From assembly GCA_019420275.1 (NCBI GenBank), contig JAHZHN010000001.1:124001-188000 (forward strand): a stretch of 64,000 nucleotides of DNA. The letters are read 5' to 3'. This stretch comes from Clostridiales bacterium (lineage in GTDB: Bacteria > Bacillota > Clostridia > Lachnospirales > Lachnospiraceae). Made by a program: the position numbers and the translations under genes. Numbering within the stretch: the first letter of the stretch is position 1; each line of letters starts with the position of its first letter. This document shows positions 42,490 through 51,014 of the stretch, one piece after another. The notes under the pieces are model-generated. The model saw nothing but the letters and a program-made list of their open reading frames with translations, made no database searches and was not told the DNA's origin.

Positions 42490-43698
42490 TTAAAAAACAT
42501 ATTCCCTCATCCGTGTACAAACCTTCTTGATCTGAGACAAAGGGAGAGCCAGATTCATCCGAATATGACAGTCACCTCCAAAATGGCGTCCATCCTGCCA
42601 TCCAATTCCAACATTCCATCCGGATTTTATAACATCATCCAATGTTTTTCTTGTTCTCTGACAATATCTTGTACAGTCAAGAAAAATCATATAGGTACCC
42701 TGCGGCATGGTCACATCCACACCACAAATCTTCTGTCTAATAAAATCACAGGCATATCTGCAGTTCCTTTCTAATACCTGTTTTAGTTCCTCCACCCACT
42801 CATTTCCCTCAGGACTGTATGCTCCAATCTGTGCATGCATGGAAAGAACATTCTGACTGTTATAATGGGTATTTTCACCATAAGTTCTAATCCGGTCTCT
42901 GAGATATGGATTATAGATAATATGATAGCTTCCGACCAAACCCGCAAGGTTAAAAGTCTTGCTTGGAGCATATGCTGCTATGGTATGGTGTCTTGCCCAT
43001 TCATTGACCATCTGGGTAGGTACATGCTGATGCCCGGAAAATGTCAGATCTGCCCATATCTCATCACTGATTACATAACATTTATTTTCTTCGAAGATCT
43101 TCATAGCTTTTTCCAGTTCCCATGGTTCCCAAACACGTCCGGTCGGATTATGAGGAGAACAAAAAATAGCCAGATGAATCTTATATTTTTTTATTTTGGC
43201 ATCCATATCATCAAAATCCATTCGGTAAATACCATTCTCATCTTTCTTCAAATCACTGTAAATTGATCTTCTCCCAATGGTTTCGATATCTTCTGAAAAC
43301 CCAAGATAAAACGGTCGGTGCAGAAAAATACAGTCTCCTGGCTGTGACAGCACCTGAACTGCGCTGGTCACACAGCCATGAACACCATTTTCATAGCCAA
43401 TAGCTTCCTGGGTAAGTCCCGTCACATTATGATGATCTTCCTGCCACTTAATTATAGCCTCAAAATACTCCTCGCGGGGAGCAAAATAGCCGAATGCCGG
43501 ATGTTTCGCCCGCTCTATGACCGCTTCTGTTACCGCCGGACAAGTCGGAAAATTCATATCGGCAACCCACATAGGCACAAAATCAAATCCTTCCTTCGGC
43601 GGCTGAGGTTCATTTCCCCACATGTGTTTTCCTACATTATCTACTGCAATGGCATCCCTGTTTCTTCGTTCCATAATAGACGTAAAATCATACTTCAT
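42490..43698 (-). CDS. MalY/PatB-family PLP aminotransferase (C-S lyase type)
   Basis: This 402-residue class I/II aminotransferase fold protein begins with the MalY/PatB signature (FVPMWVADMNFPTCPAV), and carries FCSPHNPTGRVW, YVISDEIWADL and the PLP lysine in YAPSKTFNLAGLVGS. Close family members cleave cystathionine or cysteine to pyruvate, ammonia and thiol or sulfide. It lies between a B12-binding radical SAM gene (18 bases upstream) and the sulfite/nitrite reductase, so a sulfur amino acid role fits the context. Exact substrate is unproven. Confidence 0.9.
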   Translation of the reverse strand: MKYDFTSIMERRNRDAIAVDNVGKHMWGNEPQPPKEGFDFVPMWVADMNFPTCPAVTEAVIERAKHPAFGYFAPREEYFEAIIKWQEDHHNVTGLTQEAIGYENGVHGCVTSAVQVLSQPGDCIFLHRPFYLGFSEDIETIGRRSIYSDLKKDENGIYRMDFDDMDAKIKKYKIHLAIFCSPHNPTGRVWEPWELEKAMKIFEENKCYVISDEIWADLTFSGHQHVPTQMVNEWARHHTIAAYAPSKTFNLAGLVGSYHIIYNPYLRDRIRTYGENTHYNSQNVLSMHAQIGAYSPEGNEWVEELKQVLERNCRYACDFIRQKICGVDVTMPQGTYMIFLDCTRYCQRTRKTLDDVIKSGWNVGIGWQDGRHFGGDCHIRMNLALPLSQIKKVCTRMREYVF

Positions 43699-43716
43699 AA
43701 TGCTTCCCTTTCCGGT

Positions 43717-45444
43717 CTACTCTTCTTCCAGCGGCAGACGAATCACTTTTGCCTGATAATTCAGCGGATTCCTTTTCTGATAATCCAGCAAAATCAATGT
43801 TTCTTTTTCTTCCTGTCTGCCGGATAAGATATCATACCTGAATTTTTCAATGTGGATCATCTTTCTCTGGTGTTTTCCGGCATAAGATGCCAGCTTCTCT
43901 TCTTTTGGAAATACCTCATCATACAGATGGAACAATTCTTCTTTTTTTACCGTATAATCTCCTGCAAAATCTGGTCTGTTTTTTACATTTTCCCTCAAGT
44001 ACAAATCAAACGTCAGCAGTTCCTGAAAGAAATCCAGGCTTTTCTTTGGCACCGCTGTTTTGATAAACTCTAGTAAAATTTCATACCGTCCAATTCTCGA
44101 ATGACTTCGTTTGTGGTATCCTTGTTTCTCATAAAATCTGCCCATCTGATCATACATTTCAAATGCGGATGAAAAATATGATTCTAAATACTCTATTGTA
44201 TTGCTGAACTGTCCGCTGTTATAGAAGGTTTCTACCATTTCCTCGACATATTTCAGCACAAGAATATCATCATAAGACAGCCATTTGGTCGACAGCACCT
44301 CATAAGGCGGCTTTTCCTTATGAATCAGCCCATATTCCTCCTGATGTTCTGACATATAAGATCCCTTTAATACTTTCAAAAATCCCAGCTGCAGCTGTTC
44401 CGGACGCACAGCATATACTTCATCAAAGGATTTCTGAAAAGAATTCAGTCCTTCATATGGCAGCCCTGCAATCAGATCCAAGTGCTGATGGACATTCTCT
44501 CCTGAATTGATCTGCTGTACGATTCGGGCAACTTTTTTAAAATCCATCTTTCTATGAATCTCTGTGATTGTATCCGGATTCGTAGACTGCACCCCAATCT
44601 CCAGCTGTACCAGTCCCGGGCGCATCTTCTGAAGCAATGATATCTCTTCTTCTGTCAAAATATCTGCCGCCACTTCAAAATGAAAGTTGGTGACACCATT
44701 GTCATGCTCATAAATATAAGACCATATGGCCATGGCATGTTTTTGATTGCAGTTAAACGTTCGATCCACAAATTTCACCTGAGGAATCTTATGATCCAAA
44801 AAGAACTGCAGCTCTTTTTTCACCAGAGCCAGATTCCGAAACCTCAGGCATTTGTCTACAGAAGACAGACAATAGCTGCAGGAAAACGGACATCCCCTGC
44901 TGGATTCATAATAGATGATCTTATTTACAAAGGTATCGATATCCTGATAAACGAACGGCACCTTGCTTAAGTCCATGACCGAACGCCATGGATTTTCTTT
45001 GATCTGACTGCCTTCACGATATGTAAGCCCCGCAACAGCTGATAAATCCTTCTTTTTTTCATGATAATAATCCAGGACTTCCAGAAAGGTCTCTTCTCCT
45101 TCTCCTTTCATGATTCCCGTAACCTGAGGATACAATTCCAAAAACTGTACGGCATCATAGGAAACTTCCGGACCTCCTAGCCAAATCGGCATTTGGGGAA
45201 GCAGCTTGTGGATCTCAGCAATAATTTCCTTAACATATTCAATATTCCAAATATAACAGGAAAAACATAAAATATCCGGCTTCCTTTTATAAAGATCCAT
45301 CAAAATAAAATCCACTGTCTGATTGATCGTATACTCGGCAATCTCGACTTCGTCCAGATACGGTTTCGCATAGGAACGAAGTGAATATACCGCCAAATTG
45401 GAATGAATGTATTTCGCGTTGACCGCAGTTAAAATAATGTTCAT
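43717..45444 (-). CDS. B12-binding-domain radical SAM protein (DUF4080 type)
   Basis: This 575-residue protein has an N-terminal cobalamin-binding Rossmann-like domain (about 1-140, with WLGGPEVSYDA but no classic DxHxxG), a radical SAM domain with CPFSCSYC at about residues 190-197, and a C-terminal DUF4080-like helical domain. The ATG at 45444 follows AGGAG; 25 further upstream codons lack a ribosome site and overlap the Crp/Fnr leader. Enzymes of this class methylate or rearrange unreactive substrates, but this subgroup has no assigned reaction. It is probably cotranscribed with the PatB-like gene. Confidence 0.87.
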   Translation of the reverse strand: MNIILTAVNAKYIHSNLAVYSLRSYAKPYLDEVEIAEYTINQTVDFILMDLYKRKPDILCFSCYIWNIEYVKEIIAEIHKLLPQMPIWLGGPEVSYDAVQFLELYPQVTGIMKGEGEETFLEVLDYYHEKKKDLSAVAGLTYREGSQIKENPWRSVMDLSKVPFVYQDIDTFVNKIIYYESSRGCPFSCSYCLSSVDKCLRFRNLALVKKELQFFLDHKIPQVKFVDRTFNCNQKHAMAIWSYIYEHDNGVTNFHFEVAADILTEEEISLLQKMRPGLVQLEIGVQSTNPDTITEIHRKMDFKKVARIVQQINSGENVHQHLDLIAGLPYEGLNSFQKSFDEVYAVRPEQLQLGFLKVLKGSYMSEHQEEYGLIHKEKPPYEVLSTKWLSYDDILVLKYVEEMVETFYNSGQFSNTIEYLESYFSSAFEMYDQMGRFYEKQGYHKRSHSRIGRYEILLEFIKTAVPKKSLDFFQELLTFDLYLRENVKNRPDFAGDYTVKKEELFHLYDEVFPKEEKLASYAGKHQRKMIHIEKFRYDILSGRQEEKETLILLDYQKRNPLNYQAKVIRLPLEEE

Positions 45445-45581
45445 AAGCTCTCCTGTTTTTATTCTTTTACGCTGTTTACAGTATAACACAACTTCCGCTG
45501 CTTTAAAAACTAGTTTCATAATGCAGCAAAGCCTCTTCTTATTTCTTTTTAAAAATTCCCATAGTTCTTATCATCTCCTAT

Positions 45582-45610
45582 TTGAACTATGCTCCATCGG
45601 ATTGTATAAT
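45582..45610 (+). promoter_or_regulatory. Promoter of the Crp/Fnr gene
   Basis: TTGAAC (45582-45587), a 17-base spacer and TATAAT (45605-45610) lie 39 bases before the start codon. Confidence 0.75.
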
Positions 45611-45649
45611 AAAAGGCGACTATATTTTTATTTCAGGAAGGATTACATA

Positions 45650-46312
45650 ATGAAATTCAAAGAATATTTCCCTATATGGAATCAATTAACAAATGAGCAG
45701 CAAAAAAAGCTGTCCGATCATATCATTCATCGAACAGCAAAAAAAGGATCTGTGGTTCATAATGGAAACGCTGACTGCCTGGGGCTTCTTTTAATTCAAA
45801 GCGGCCAGCTGCGTGCTTTTATCCTGTCAGATGAAGGACGTGAAATAACCATTTACCGGCTTCTCGACATGGATATCTGTTTATTTTCGGCTTCCTGTAT
45901 GATGCACAGTATTCAATTTGAAATTACGATTGAAGCAGAAAAAGACACAGATTTCTGGATTATTCCTGCCGATATTTATAAAGAAATTATGGGGCAGTCT
46001 GCTCCATTGGCCAATTATACCAATGAAATCATGGCTGCCAGGTTTTCTGAAGTTATGTGGCTGATTGAACAGATTTTATGGAAAAGTTTTGACAAACGAC
46101 TTGCTCGTTTTCTTTTAGACGAATCAGCTTTAGATGAAACTTCCGTATTAATGATCACTCACGAAACCATTGCCAACCATCTTGGATCCGCCAGAGAAGT
46201 TGTAACACGGATGCTGCGCTATTTTCAAAATGAAGGCATTGTCAAATTATCACGTGGAAAAATAGAAATCCTGGCCCCGCAAAAGCTGGAATCTCTCTGC
46301 AGCGATTTATGA
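45650..46312 (+). CDS. Crp/Fnr-family transcriptional regulator
   Basis: This 220-residue regulator has a cyclic-nucleotide-binding-type beta-barrel (about 20-120) and a C-terminal helix-turn-helix (HETIANHLGSAREVVTRMLRYFQNEGIV). There is no N-terminal FNR-type four-cysteine cluster; only scattered Cys residues (DCLG, DICLFSASCMM) could sense redox state. The ATG at 45650 has AGGAAGG and its own promoter. The gene faces the thioredoxin/CoA-disulfide reductase operon and overlaps its end by six bases. A Crp/Fnr palindrome centred 41 bases before the predicted start of that operon makes it the likely target. Confidence 0.9.
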   Translation: MKFKEYFPIWNQLTNEQQKKLSDHIIHRTAKKGSVVHNGNADCLGLLLIQSGQLRAFILSDEGREITIYRLLDMDICLFSASCMMHSIQFEITIEAEKDTDFWIIPADIYKEIMGQSAPLANYTNEIMAARFSEVMWLIEQILWKSFDKRLARFLLDESALDETSVLMITHETIANHLGSAREVVTRMLRYFQNEGIVKLSRGKIEILAPQKLESLCSDL

Positions 46313-48001
46313 CAAATCCATGCCGCACAGAGTGGCTTTTTCAATCAAACATCGGTCATGCTTTATCGTACTGTAAAGCCGATATCCTCCGGAAAAATTA
46401 TAACTGTCATATCCGTGACCTGACAGAATCTGACATGCGATGTAACTGCGCAGACCGCTCTCACACATTACATACACAGGCTGACCCTGTTTGATTTCAT
46501 CTAAATGATCTCTTAATTCATCTACCGGAATATTGACAAACCCTTCCGCATGACCTTGGGCATATTCCATCCTTGTTCTGACATCCAGACAGGTTACAGT
46601 TTCATCTTGAGAAATCTTTTCTATGTCCTCCATGTGAATTTGCTGCAGCCTGCCTTTTTCTATATTATCAATCATAAATCCGGCCATATTTACTGGATCT
46701 TTAGCAGAAGAGTATGGCGGTGCATAGGCAAGGTCCAAATCTTTTAGATCACTGGCTTTTATACCTGCCTGAATGGCTGCGGCCATCACATCAAGACGCT
46801 TATCCACACCTTCATATCCTACAATCTGGGCTCCTAAAAGCTGATAGGTTTCCTTTTCAAAAATTACTTTCATGATCATCACCTTACCTCCAGGATAATA
46901 TCCTGCATGGCTCATTGGTGAGAGTACCACAGAATCTATATTCATATTTTTCTGTTTTGCTGTTTTTTCATTGATTCCAGTGACCGCCGCCGTCAAGTCA
47001 AAAACTTTAATCACAGAACTGCCTAAAGATCCCTGATAATGGCTGCTGCCTCCACAGATATTATCGGCAGCAATCCGTCCCTGCTTATTGGCAGGACCTG
47101 CAAGTGAAATTAACGCATCCTGACCTGTCACATAATTTTTAATCTGCACAGCATCTCCCACAGCATAGATATCAGGAATTGATGTTTCCATGCGGTCATT
47201 AACCACAATACTTCCTCGAATTCCTAATTCAATACCGGCTTCTTTTGCAAGATGTGTGTCTGGTGTCACTCCAATTGCCAAAATCACTAAATCGGCATGA
47301 AGGGATTCCTCTTCTGCTAAAAGGACCTCTATCCCTTTCTCCTTTTTAACAAATCCCTCCACTGTATGTCCAAGAGCAAGATTTATCCCATGTTTCCGGA
47401 CAGTCCCATGGATAAACGCTGCCATATCCGGATCAAAAGGATTCATCAGCTGCTTTGGCTGCTGGACAATGGTTACATCCATTCCTAACTCCCGCAGATT
47501 CTCCGCAAGTTCCAGTCCAATGAATCCACCACCTGCCAGGACCGCAGACTTTGGTTTATTTTTATCGATATATTCGCGGATCCGCAAAGTATCCTCTACC
47601 GTCCGAAGCGTAAATACCGATTCCAGTTCCATTCCTGACAGACGCGGCTTCGTTGGAACAGCACCAGGAGAAAGCAGCAATTTATCATATTTTTCTTCAA
47701 ATTCTTGTCCATTTTCCAAGTTTTTTACAGAAACTGTTTTTCGATCTGGGTGAATTGCCATTACTTCATGCCGCACTTTCATTTCAATTCGAAAACGTTC
47801 CAGAAAAGTTTCCGGCGTCTGCAGCGTCAGTTCTCTTGAATCTTCAATAATTCCTCCAATATAATATGGCAGACCACAATTTGCATAAGATACATACCCA
47901 GACCTCTCAAACACTGTAATTTCTGCCATTTCATCTAATCTTCGGATTCTGGCGGCGGCTGTAGCGCCGCCTGCCACTCCTCCTACAATTACTACTTTCA
48001 T
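46307..48001 (-). CDS. CoA-disulfide reductase-rhodanese fusion (FAD-dependent pyridine nucleotide-disulfide oxidoreductase)
   Basis: This 564-residue protein has two parts. Residues 1 to about 445 are a flavoprotein of the CoADR/NADH oxidase type with FAD motif VIVGGVAGGATAAARIRR, redox Cys42 in SYANCGLPYYIGG, and a NAD motif in AVLAGGGFIGLELAENL. Residues of about 460-545 form a rhodanese domain with active Cys in VMCESGLRSY. Known CoADR-RHD enzymes reduce CoA disulfides, polysulfides or persulfides. A 21-bp Crp/Fnr-type palindrome precedes the operon. It follows trxA by 13 bases, so thiol and polysulfide homeostasis is the likely function. Confidence 0.92.
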   Translation of the reverse strand: MKVVIVGGVAGGATAAARIRRLDEMAEITVFERSGYVSYANCGLPYYIGGIIEDSRELTLQTPETFLERFRIEMKVRHEVMAIHPDRKTVSVKNLENGQEFEEKYDKLLLSPGAVPTKPRLSGMELESVFTLRTVEDTLRIREYIDKNKPKSAVLAGGGFIGLELAENLRELGMDVTIVQQPKQLMNPFDPDMAAFIHGTVRKHGINLALGHTVEGFVKKEKGIEVLLAEEESLHADLVILAIGVTPDTHLAKEAGIELGIRGSIVVNDRMETSIPDIYAVGDAVQIKNYVTGQDALISLAGPANKQGRIAADNICGGSSHYQGSLGSSVIKVFDLTAAVTGINEKTAKQKNMNIDSVVLSPMSHAGYYPGGKVMIMKVIFEKETYQLLGAQIVGYEGVDKRLDVMAAAIQAGIKASDLKDLDLAYAPPYSSAKDPVNMAGFMIDNIEKGRLQQIHMEDIEKISQDETVTCLDVRTRMEYAQGHAEGFVNIPVDELRDHLDEIKQGQPVYVMCESGLRSYIACQILSGHGYDSYNFSGGYRLYSTIKHDRCLIEKATLCGMDLS

Positions 48002-48014
48002 AGTTTTTAACCTC

Positions 48015-48320
48015 CTACAGCATCTTTAAAATCTGCTCTTTTGGTTTTGCCCCAATGGACTTATTTGTAATCTGCCCATCTTTGATTACAACCAATGTAG
48101 GAATACTCATTACCTGGAACTGGGATGCCAGTTCCGGCTGTTCATCTACATTTACCTTTCCGACCTTAATATCACTTCTTTCTGCAGCGATTTCTTCGAT
48201 TATCGGACCAACCATCTGACATGGCCCGCACCATGCAGCCCAGAAATCCAATAAAACCGGCTGGTTTGCGTTCATTACTTCTTCCTGAAAATTATTTTTA
48301 TTGATATTGACTACAGACAT
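48015..48320 (-). CDS. trxA: Thioredoxin
   Basis: This 101-residue thioredoxin has active site WCGPC in FWAAWCGPCQM and cis-proline motif SIPTLVV. AAGGAGG precedes the ATG. It is the first gene of an operon with the CoA-disulfide reductase-rhodanese fusion and not with a thioredoxin reductase, so it may be reduced by, or act with, the downstream flavoenzyme. Expression is probably under the Crp/Fnr regulator encoded at the other end of the pair. Confidence 0.95.
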   Translation of the reverse strand: MSVVNINKNNFQEEVMNANQPVLLDFWAAWCGPCQMVGPIIEEIAAERSDIKVGKVNVDEQPELASQFQVMSIPTLVVIKDGQITNKSIGAKPKEQILKML

Positions 48321-48359
48321 GTACTTGTCCTCCTTTTTCTTTTTGTATTTTGTGATCTT

Positions 48360-48404
48360 ATTATAACAGGAGGTTCAGCCTTCTTCTGTGATATTATCAC
48401 AGAA
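48360..48404 (-). promoter_or_regulatory. trxA promoter with class II Crp/Fnr-type site
   Basis: A perfect 21-bp inverted repeat, TTCTGTGATA-T-TATCACAGAA (48384-48404), replaces the -35 element. A TATAAT follows at 48360-48365, putting the palindrome centre about 41 bases before the expected transcription start, the classical activator position. The core TGTGA-N5-TCACA is Crp/Fnr-like. Confidence 0.8.
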
Positions 48405-48441
48405 AAACTTAAGGCTCCCGGTCATAAATGACCGAAAGCCT
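48405..48441 (-). terminator. Terminator of the GGGtGRT gene
   Basis: AGGCT-CGGTCAT pairs with ATGACCG-AGCCT (48412-48441) with a small internal loop; the minus strand continues TTAAGTTTTT. It directly adjoins the Crp/Fnr palindrome of trxA. Confidence 0.75.
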
Positions 48442-48469
48442 CAGTTTTACGTTATTTTTTTGTTATGAA

Positions 48470-49480
48470 TTAGAACTTTCCTGCTTTAGCAGCCTCTTCA
48501 ATAGAAACTGCAACAGCAACAGTAGCACCTACCATTGGATTGTTACCCATTCCGATCAGACCCATCATTTCTACATGGGCTGGTACAGAAGAAGATCCAG
48601 CGAACTGTGCATCACTATGCATACGTCCCATTGTATCTGTCATACCATAGGAAGCTGGTCCTGCAGCCATGTTGTCCGGATGAAGTGTACGTCCTGTTCC
48701 TCCACCAGAAGCTACAGAGAAGTATTTCTTGCCCTGTTCGATACATTCTTTCTTGTATGTACCTGCAACTGGATGCTGGAAACGTGTCGGGTTTGTAGAG
48801 TTACCTGTGATAGATACGTCTACACCCTCTTTGTGCATAATAGCAACACCTTCTCTTACATCGTTTGCTCCGTAGCAGTTAACCTTAGCTCTTAATCCAT
48901 CAGAGTAAGATTTTCTGAAGACTTCTTTTACTTCACCTGTGTAATAATCCATTTCAGTTTCAACATATGTAAATCCGTTGATTCTTGAGATAATCTGAGC
49001 AGCATCTTTTCCTAAACCATTCAGGATAACTCTTAAAGGTTTCTTACGAACTTTGTTTGCTTTTTCAGCAATTCCGATAGCTCCTTCAGCAGCAGCAAAA
49101 GACTCATGTCCTGCAAGGAATGCAAAACATTCTGTCTCTTCTTCCAGAAGCATCTTTCCTAAGTTTCCATGTCCAAGACCTACTTTACGCTGGTCAGCTA
49201 CAGATCCTGGGATACAGAATGCCTGAAGTCCTTCTCCAATTGCTGCGGCAGCATCTGCAGCTCTTCTGCAGCCTTTTTTGATTGCGATTGCTGCACCAAC
49301 AGTATAAGCCCATTTTGCATTTTCGAAACAGATCGGCTGAACTGATTCTACCTGAGCGTATACGTCTAATCCTGCAGCTTTTGTAACTTCAGCAGCTTCT
49401 TCAATAGAATTGATTCCATACTCTTTTAATACAGCAAGAATCTGTTTTTCTCTTCTTTCATATGATTCAAATAAAGCCAT
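48470..49480 (-). CDS. GGGtGRT-family protein
   Basis: This 336-residue soluble protein contains the name-giving motif in VASGGGTGRTLHPDN, followed by conserved AAGPASYGMTDTMGRMHSD and GLIGMGNNPMVGATVAVA. The family is widespread in anaerobic Firmicutes and Bacteroidetes and nearly always paired with a NifU-like gene, as here (13 bases upstream). Its function is unknown. AGGAGG precedes the ATG. It is a well-conserved orphan with strong glycine-rich, possibly nucleotide- or cluster-binding, segments. Confidence 0.92.
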   Translation of the reverse strand: MALFESYERREKQILAVLKEYGINSIEEAAEVTKAAGLDVYAQVESVQPICFENAKWAYTVGAAIAIKKGCRRAADAAAAIGEGLQAFCIPGSVADQRKVGLGHGNLGKMLLEEETECFAFLAGHESFAAAEGAIGIAEKANKVRKKPLRVILNGLGKDAAQIISRINGFTYVETEMDYYTGEVKEVFRKSYSDGLRAKVNCYGANDVREGVAIMHKEGVDVSITGNSTNPTRFQHPVAGTYKKECIEQGKKYFSVASGGGTGRTLHPDNMAAGPASYGMTDTMGRMHSDAQFAGSSSVPAHVEMMGLIGMGNNPMVGATVAVAVSIEEAAKAGKF

Positions 49481-49493
49481 TCTTCGTTACCTC

Positions 49494-50186
49494 CTATTGT
49501 ACTCTCGGGTCAATGATCTTAACGGCGTCATCTACACGTCCGTACTGACCTTTTGCCTTGTCCATAGCTGTCTGAGCGTCGTCTCCGCCTTTGATGAAGT
49601 CCATCATTCTACCAAAGTTAAGATACTGGTATCCGATGATCTCATCATCTTCATTAAGAGCGATTCCTGTTACGTAACCTTCAGCCATTTCCAGATAACG
49701 AGGACCTTTTTTGAGAGTTCCGTACATTGTACCAACCTGAGATCTAAGACCTTTTCCTAAATCTTCCAGTCCTGCACCGATTGCAAGTCCATCTTCAGAG
49801 AAAGCACTCTGAGATCTTCCATATACAATCTGTAAGAATAATTCTCTCATTGCTGTATTGATTGCATCACAAACCAAGTCTGTATTTAAAGCTTCCAAAA
49901 TAGTTCTTCCTGGTAAAATTTCGGATGCCATAGCAGCTGAATGTGTCATTCCGGAACATCCAATTGTTTCTACTAATGCTTCCTGAATAATGCCTTCTTT
50001 TACATTAAGAGTTAATTTACAACCTCCCTGCTGAGGTGCACACCAGCCAATACCATGTGTTAATCCTGAAATATCAGCAATATCTTTTGCTTTTACCCAT
50101 TTTGCTTCTTCAGGAATCGGTGCAGCTCCATGGTTTACGCCCTGAGCTACTGTACACATTTGTTCTACTTCATGTGAATAAATCAT
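49494..50186 (-). CDS. NifU N-terminal-like iron-sulfur scaffold, GGGtGRT partner
   Basis: This 230-residue protein resembles the IscU/NifU scaffold domain: cysteines in GIGWCAPQQGGCKLTLNV, ETIGCSGMTHSAA and DLVCDAINTAMREL occupy scaffold-like positions, followed by a distinctive C-terminal extension (about 140-230). AAAGGAG lies upstream of the ATG. It is first in an operon with the GGGtGRT protein and no IscS, so it is probably a specialised scaffold or carrier for that partner rather than the general assembly system. The pairing is conserved but its biochemical role is not established. Confidence 0.85.
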   Translation of the reverse strand: MIYSHEVEQMCTVAQGVNHGAAPIPEEAKWVKAKDIADISGLTHGIGWCAPQQGGCKLTLNVKEGIIQEALVETIGCSGMTHSAAMASEILPGRTILEALNTDLVCDAINTAMRELFLQIVYGRSQSAFSEDGLAIGAGLEDLGKGLRSQVGTMYGTLKKGPRYLEMAEGYVTGIALNEDDEIIGYQYLNFGRMMDFIKGGDDAQTAMDKAKGQYGRVDDAVKIIDPRVQ

Positions 50187-50222
50187 GTTGAAACTCCTTT
50201 CAGTATTAAAAATAACAACTTT

Positions 50223-50251
50223 ATTTTAGCATATCGTTAAAAATAAAACAA
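50223..50251 (-). promoter_or_regulatory. Promoter of the NifU-like/GGGtGRT operon
   Basis: On the minus strand TTGTTT (50246-50251), a 17-base spacer and TAAAAT (50223-50228) lie 37 bases upstream of the start codon. Confidence 0.6.
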
Positions 50252-50296
50252 CAAAATCTATGAATATCTTCGAAAAGTCAAAAATTTAACTTTTCT

Positions 50297-50326
50297 TTGT
50301 TTTTCTCCTATTATTTTTGTTATAAT
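50297..50326 (+). promoter_or_regulatory. Promoter of moaC
   Basis: TTGTTT (50297-50302) and TATAAT (50321-50326) have 18-base spacing. No molybdenum-cofactor riboswitch structure was seen in the short leader. Confidence 0.5.
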
Positions 50327-50375
50327 ACCTGTTAGACAAAAGCAATCAGATTATAATCATGAAAGGATAACCATC

Positions 50376-50852
50376 ATGGGATTCACACATTTTGATGAAA
50401 ATGGAAAAGCCTTTATGGTAGACGTTACAGACAAGAAAGAAACGGTACGAACAGCTGCAGCTGTTGGCACAATCAAAGTCAGCAAAGAGGTTTTTGACGC
50501 TGTAAAAAACGGAACGGTAGGAAAAGGAGATGTACTCGGTGTTGCCACAACCGCAGGAATCATGGGTGTTAAACGCACTTCTGATCTAATCCCCATGTGT
50601 CATATTCTGCCCATTACCAATTGCCGTATCCAATTTGAAATGGATCCAGAAGAATGTGCAATCCACTGTACCTGCACTGTCAAGGTAACCGGAAAAACAG
50701 GAGTAGAAATGGAAGCACTGACCGGCGTCAGCACCGCACTGCTTACCGTTTATGATATGTGCAAGGCCATCGATAAATCAATGGAAATCAGCGGCATTTA
50801 TCTGCGCAGAAAAACCGGAGGGAAAAGCGGAGAAATTGTAAATATAAAATAG
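50376..50852 (+). CDS. moaC: Cyclic pyranopterin monophosphate synthase
   Basis: This 158-residue enzyme forms cyclic pyranopterin monophosphate in molybdenum cofactor synthesis. It carries MVDVTDKKETVRTAAA at the N-terminus, KRTSDLIPMCHILPI in the middle, and MEALTGVSTALLTVYDMCKA with KSMEISGIYLRRKTGGKSG at the end, all family signatures including the catalytic Lys region. GAAAGGATAACC precedes the ATG. It is alone here; moaA, mog and molybdoenzyme genes must lie elsewhere. Confidence 0.95.
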   Translation: MGFTHFDENGKAFMVDVTDKKETVRTAAAVGTIKVSKEVFDAVKNGTVGKGDVLGVATTAGIMGVKRTSDLIPMCHILPITNCRIQFEMDPEECAIHCTCTVKVTGKTGVEMEALTGVSTALLTVYDMCKAIDKSMEISGIYLRRKTGGKSGEIVNIK

Positions 50853-51014
50853 CATTTGAAGTTATGCATCCAATCACTCAATTTTGATATGCTGCTATGT
50901 GGGTACAAATTTTGTGAATCGTGGATGGCCCTTCCGCAAAAATAACATGCAATATTTATTCTTTTGGAACAAAATATAAAATCATCCCCTTTCACACTTA
51001 TTTATTTCAATGCT

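Noticed and set aside
48384..48404. The 21-bp palindrome as a terminator
   Set aside because: A separate terminator already ends the GGGtGRT gene next to it, and the palindrome has no U-tract after it; its -41 position before trxA fits an activator site.
50853..51014. Possible gene between moaC and the broken radical SAM gene
   Set aside because: Only short unsupported ORFs occur; no ribosome site, hairpin or recognised remnant was found.
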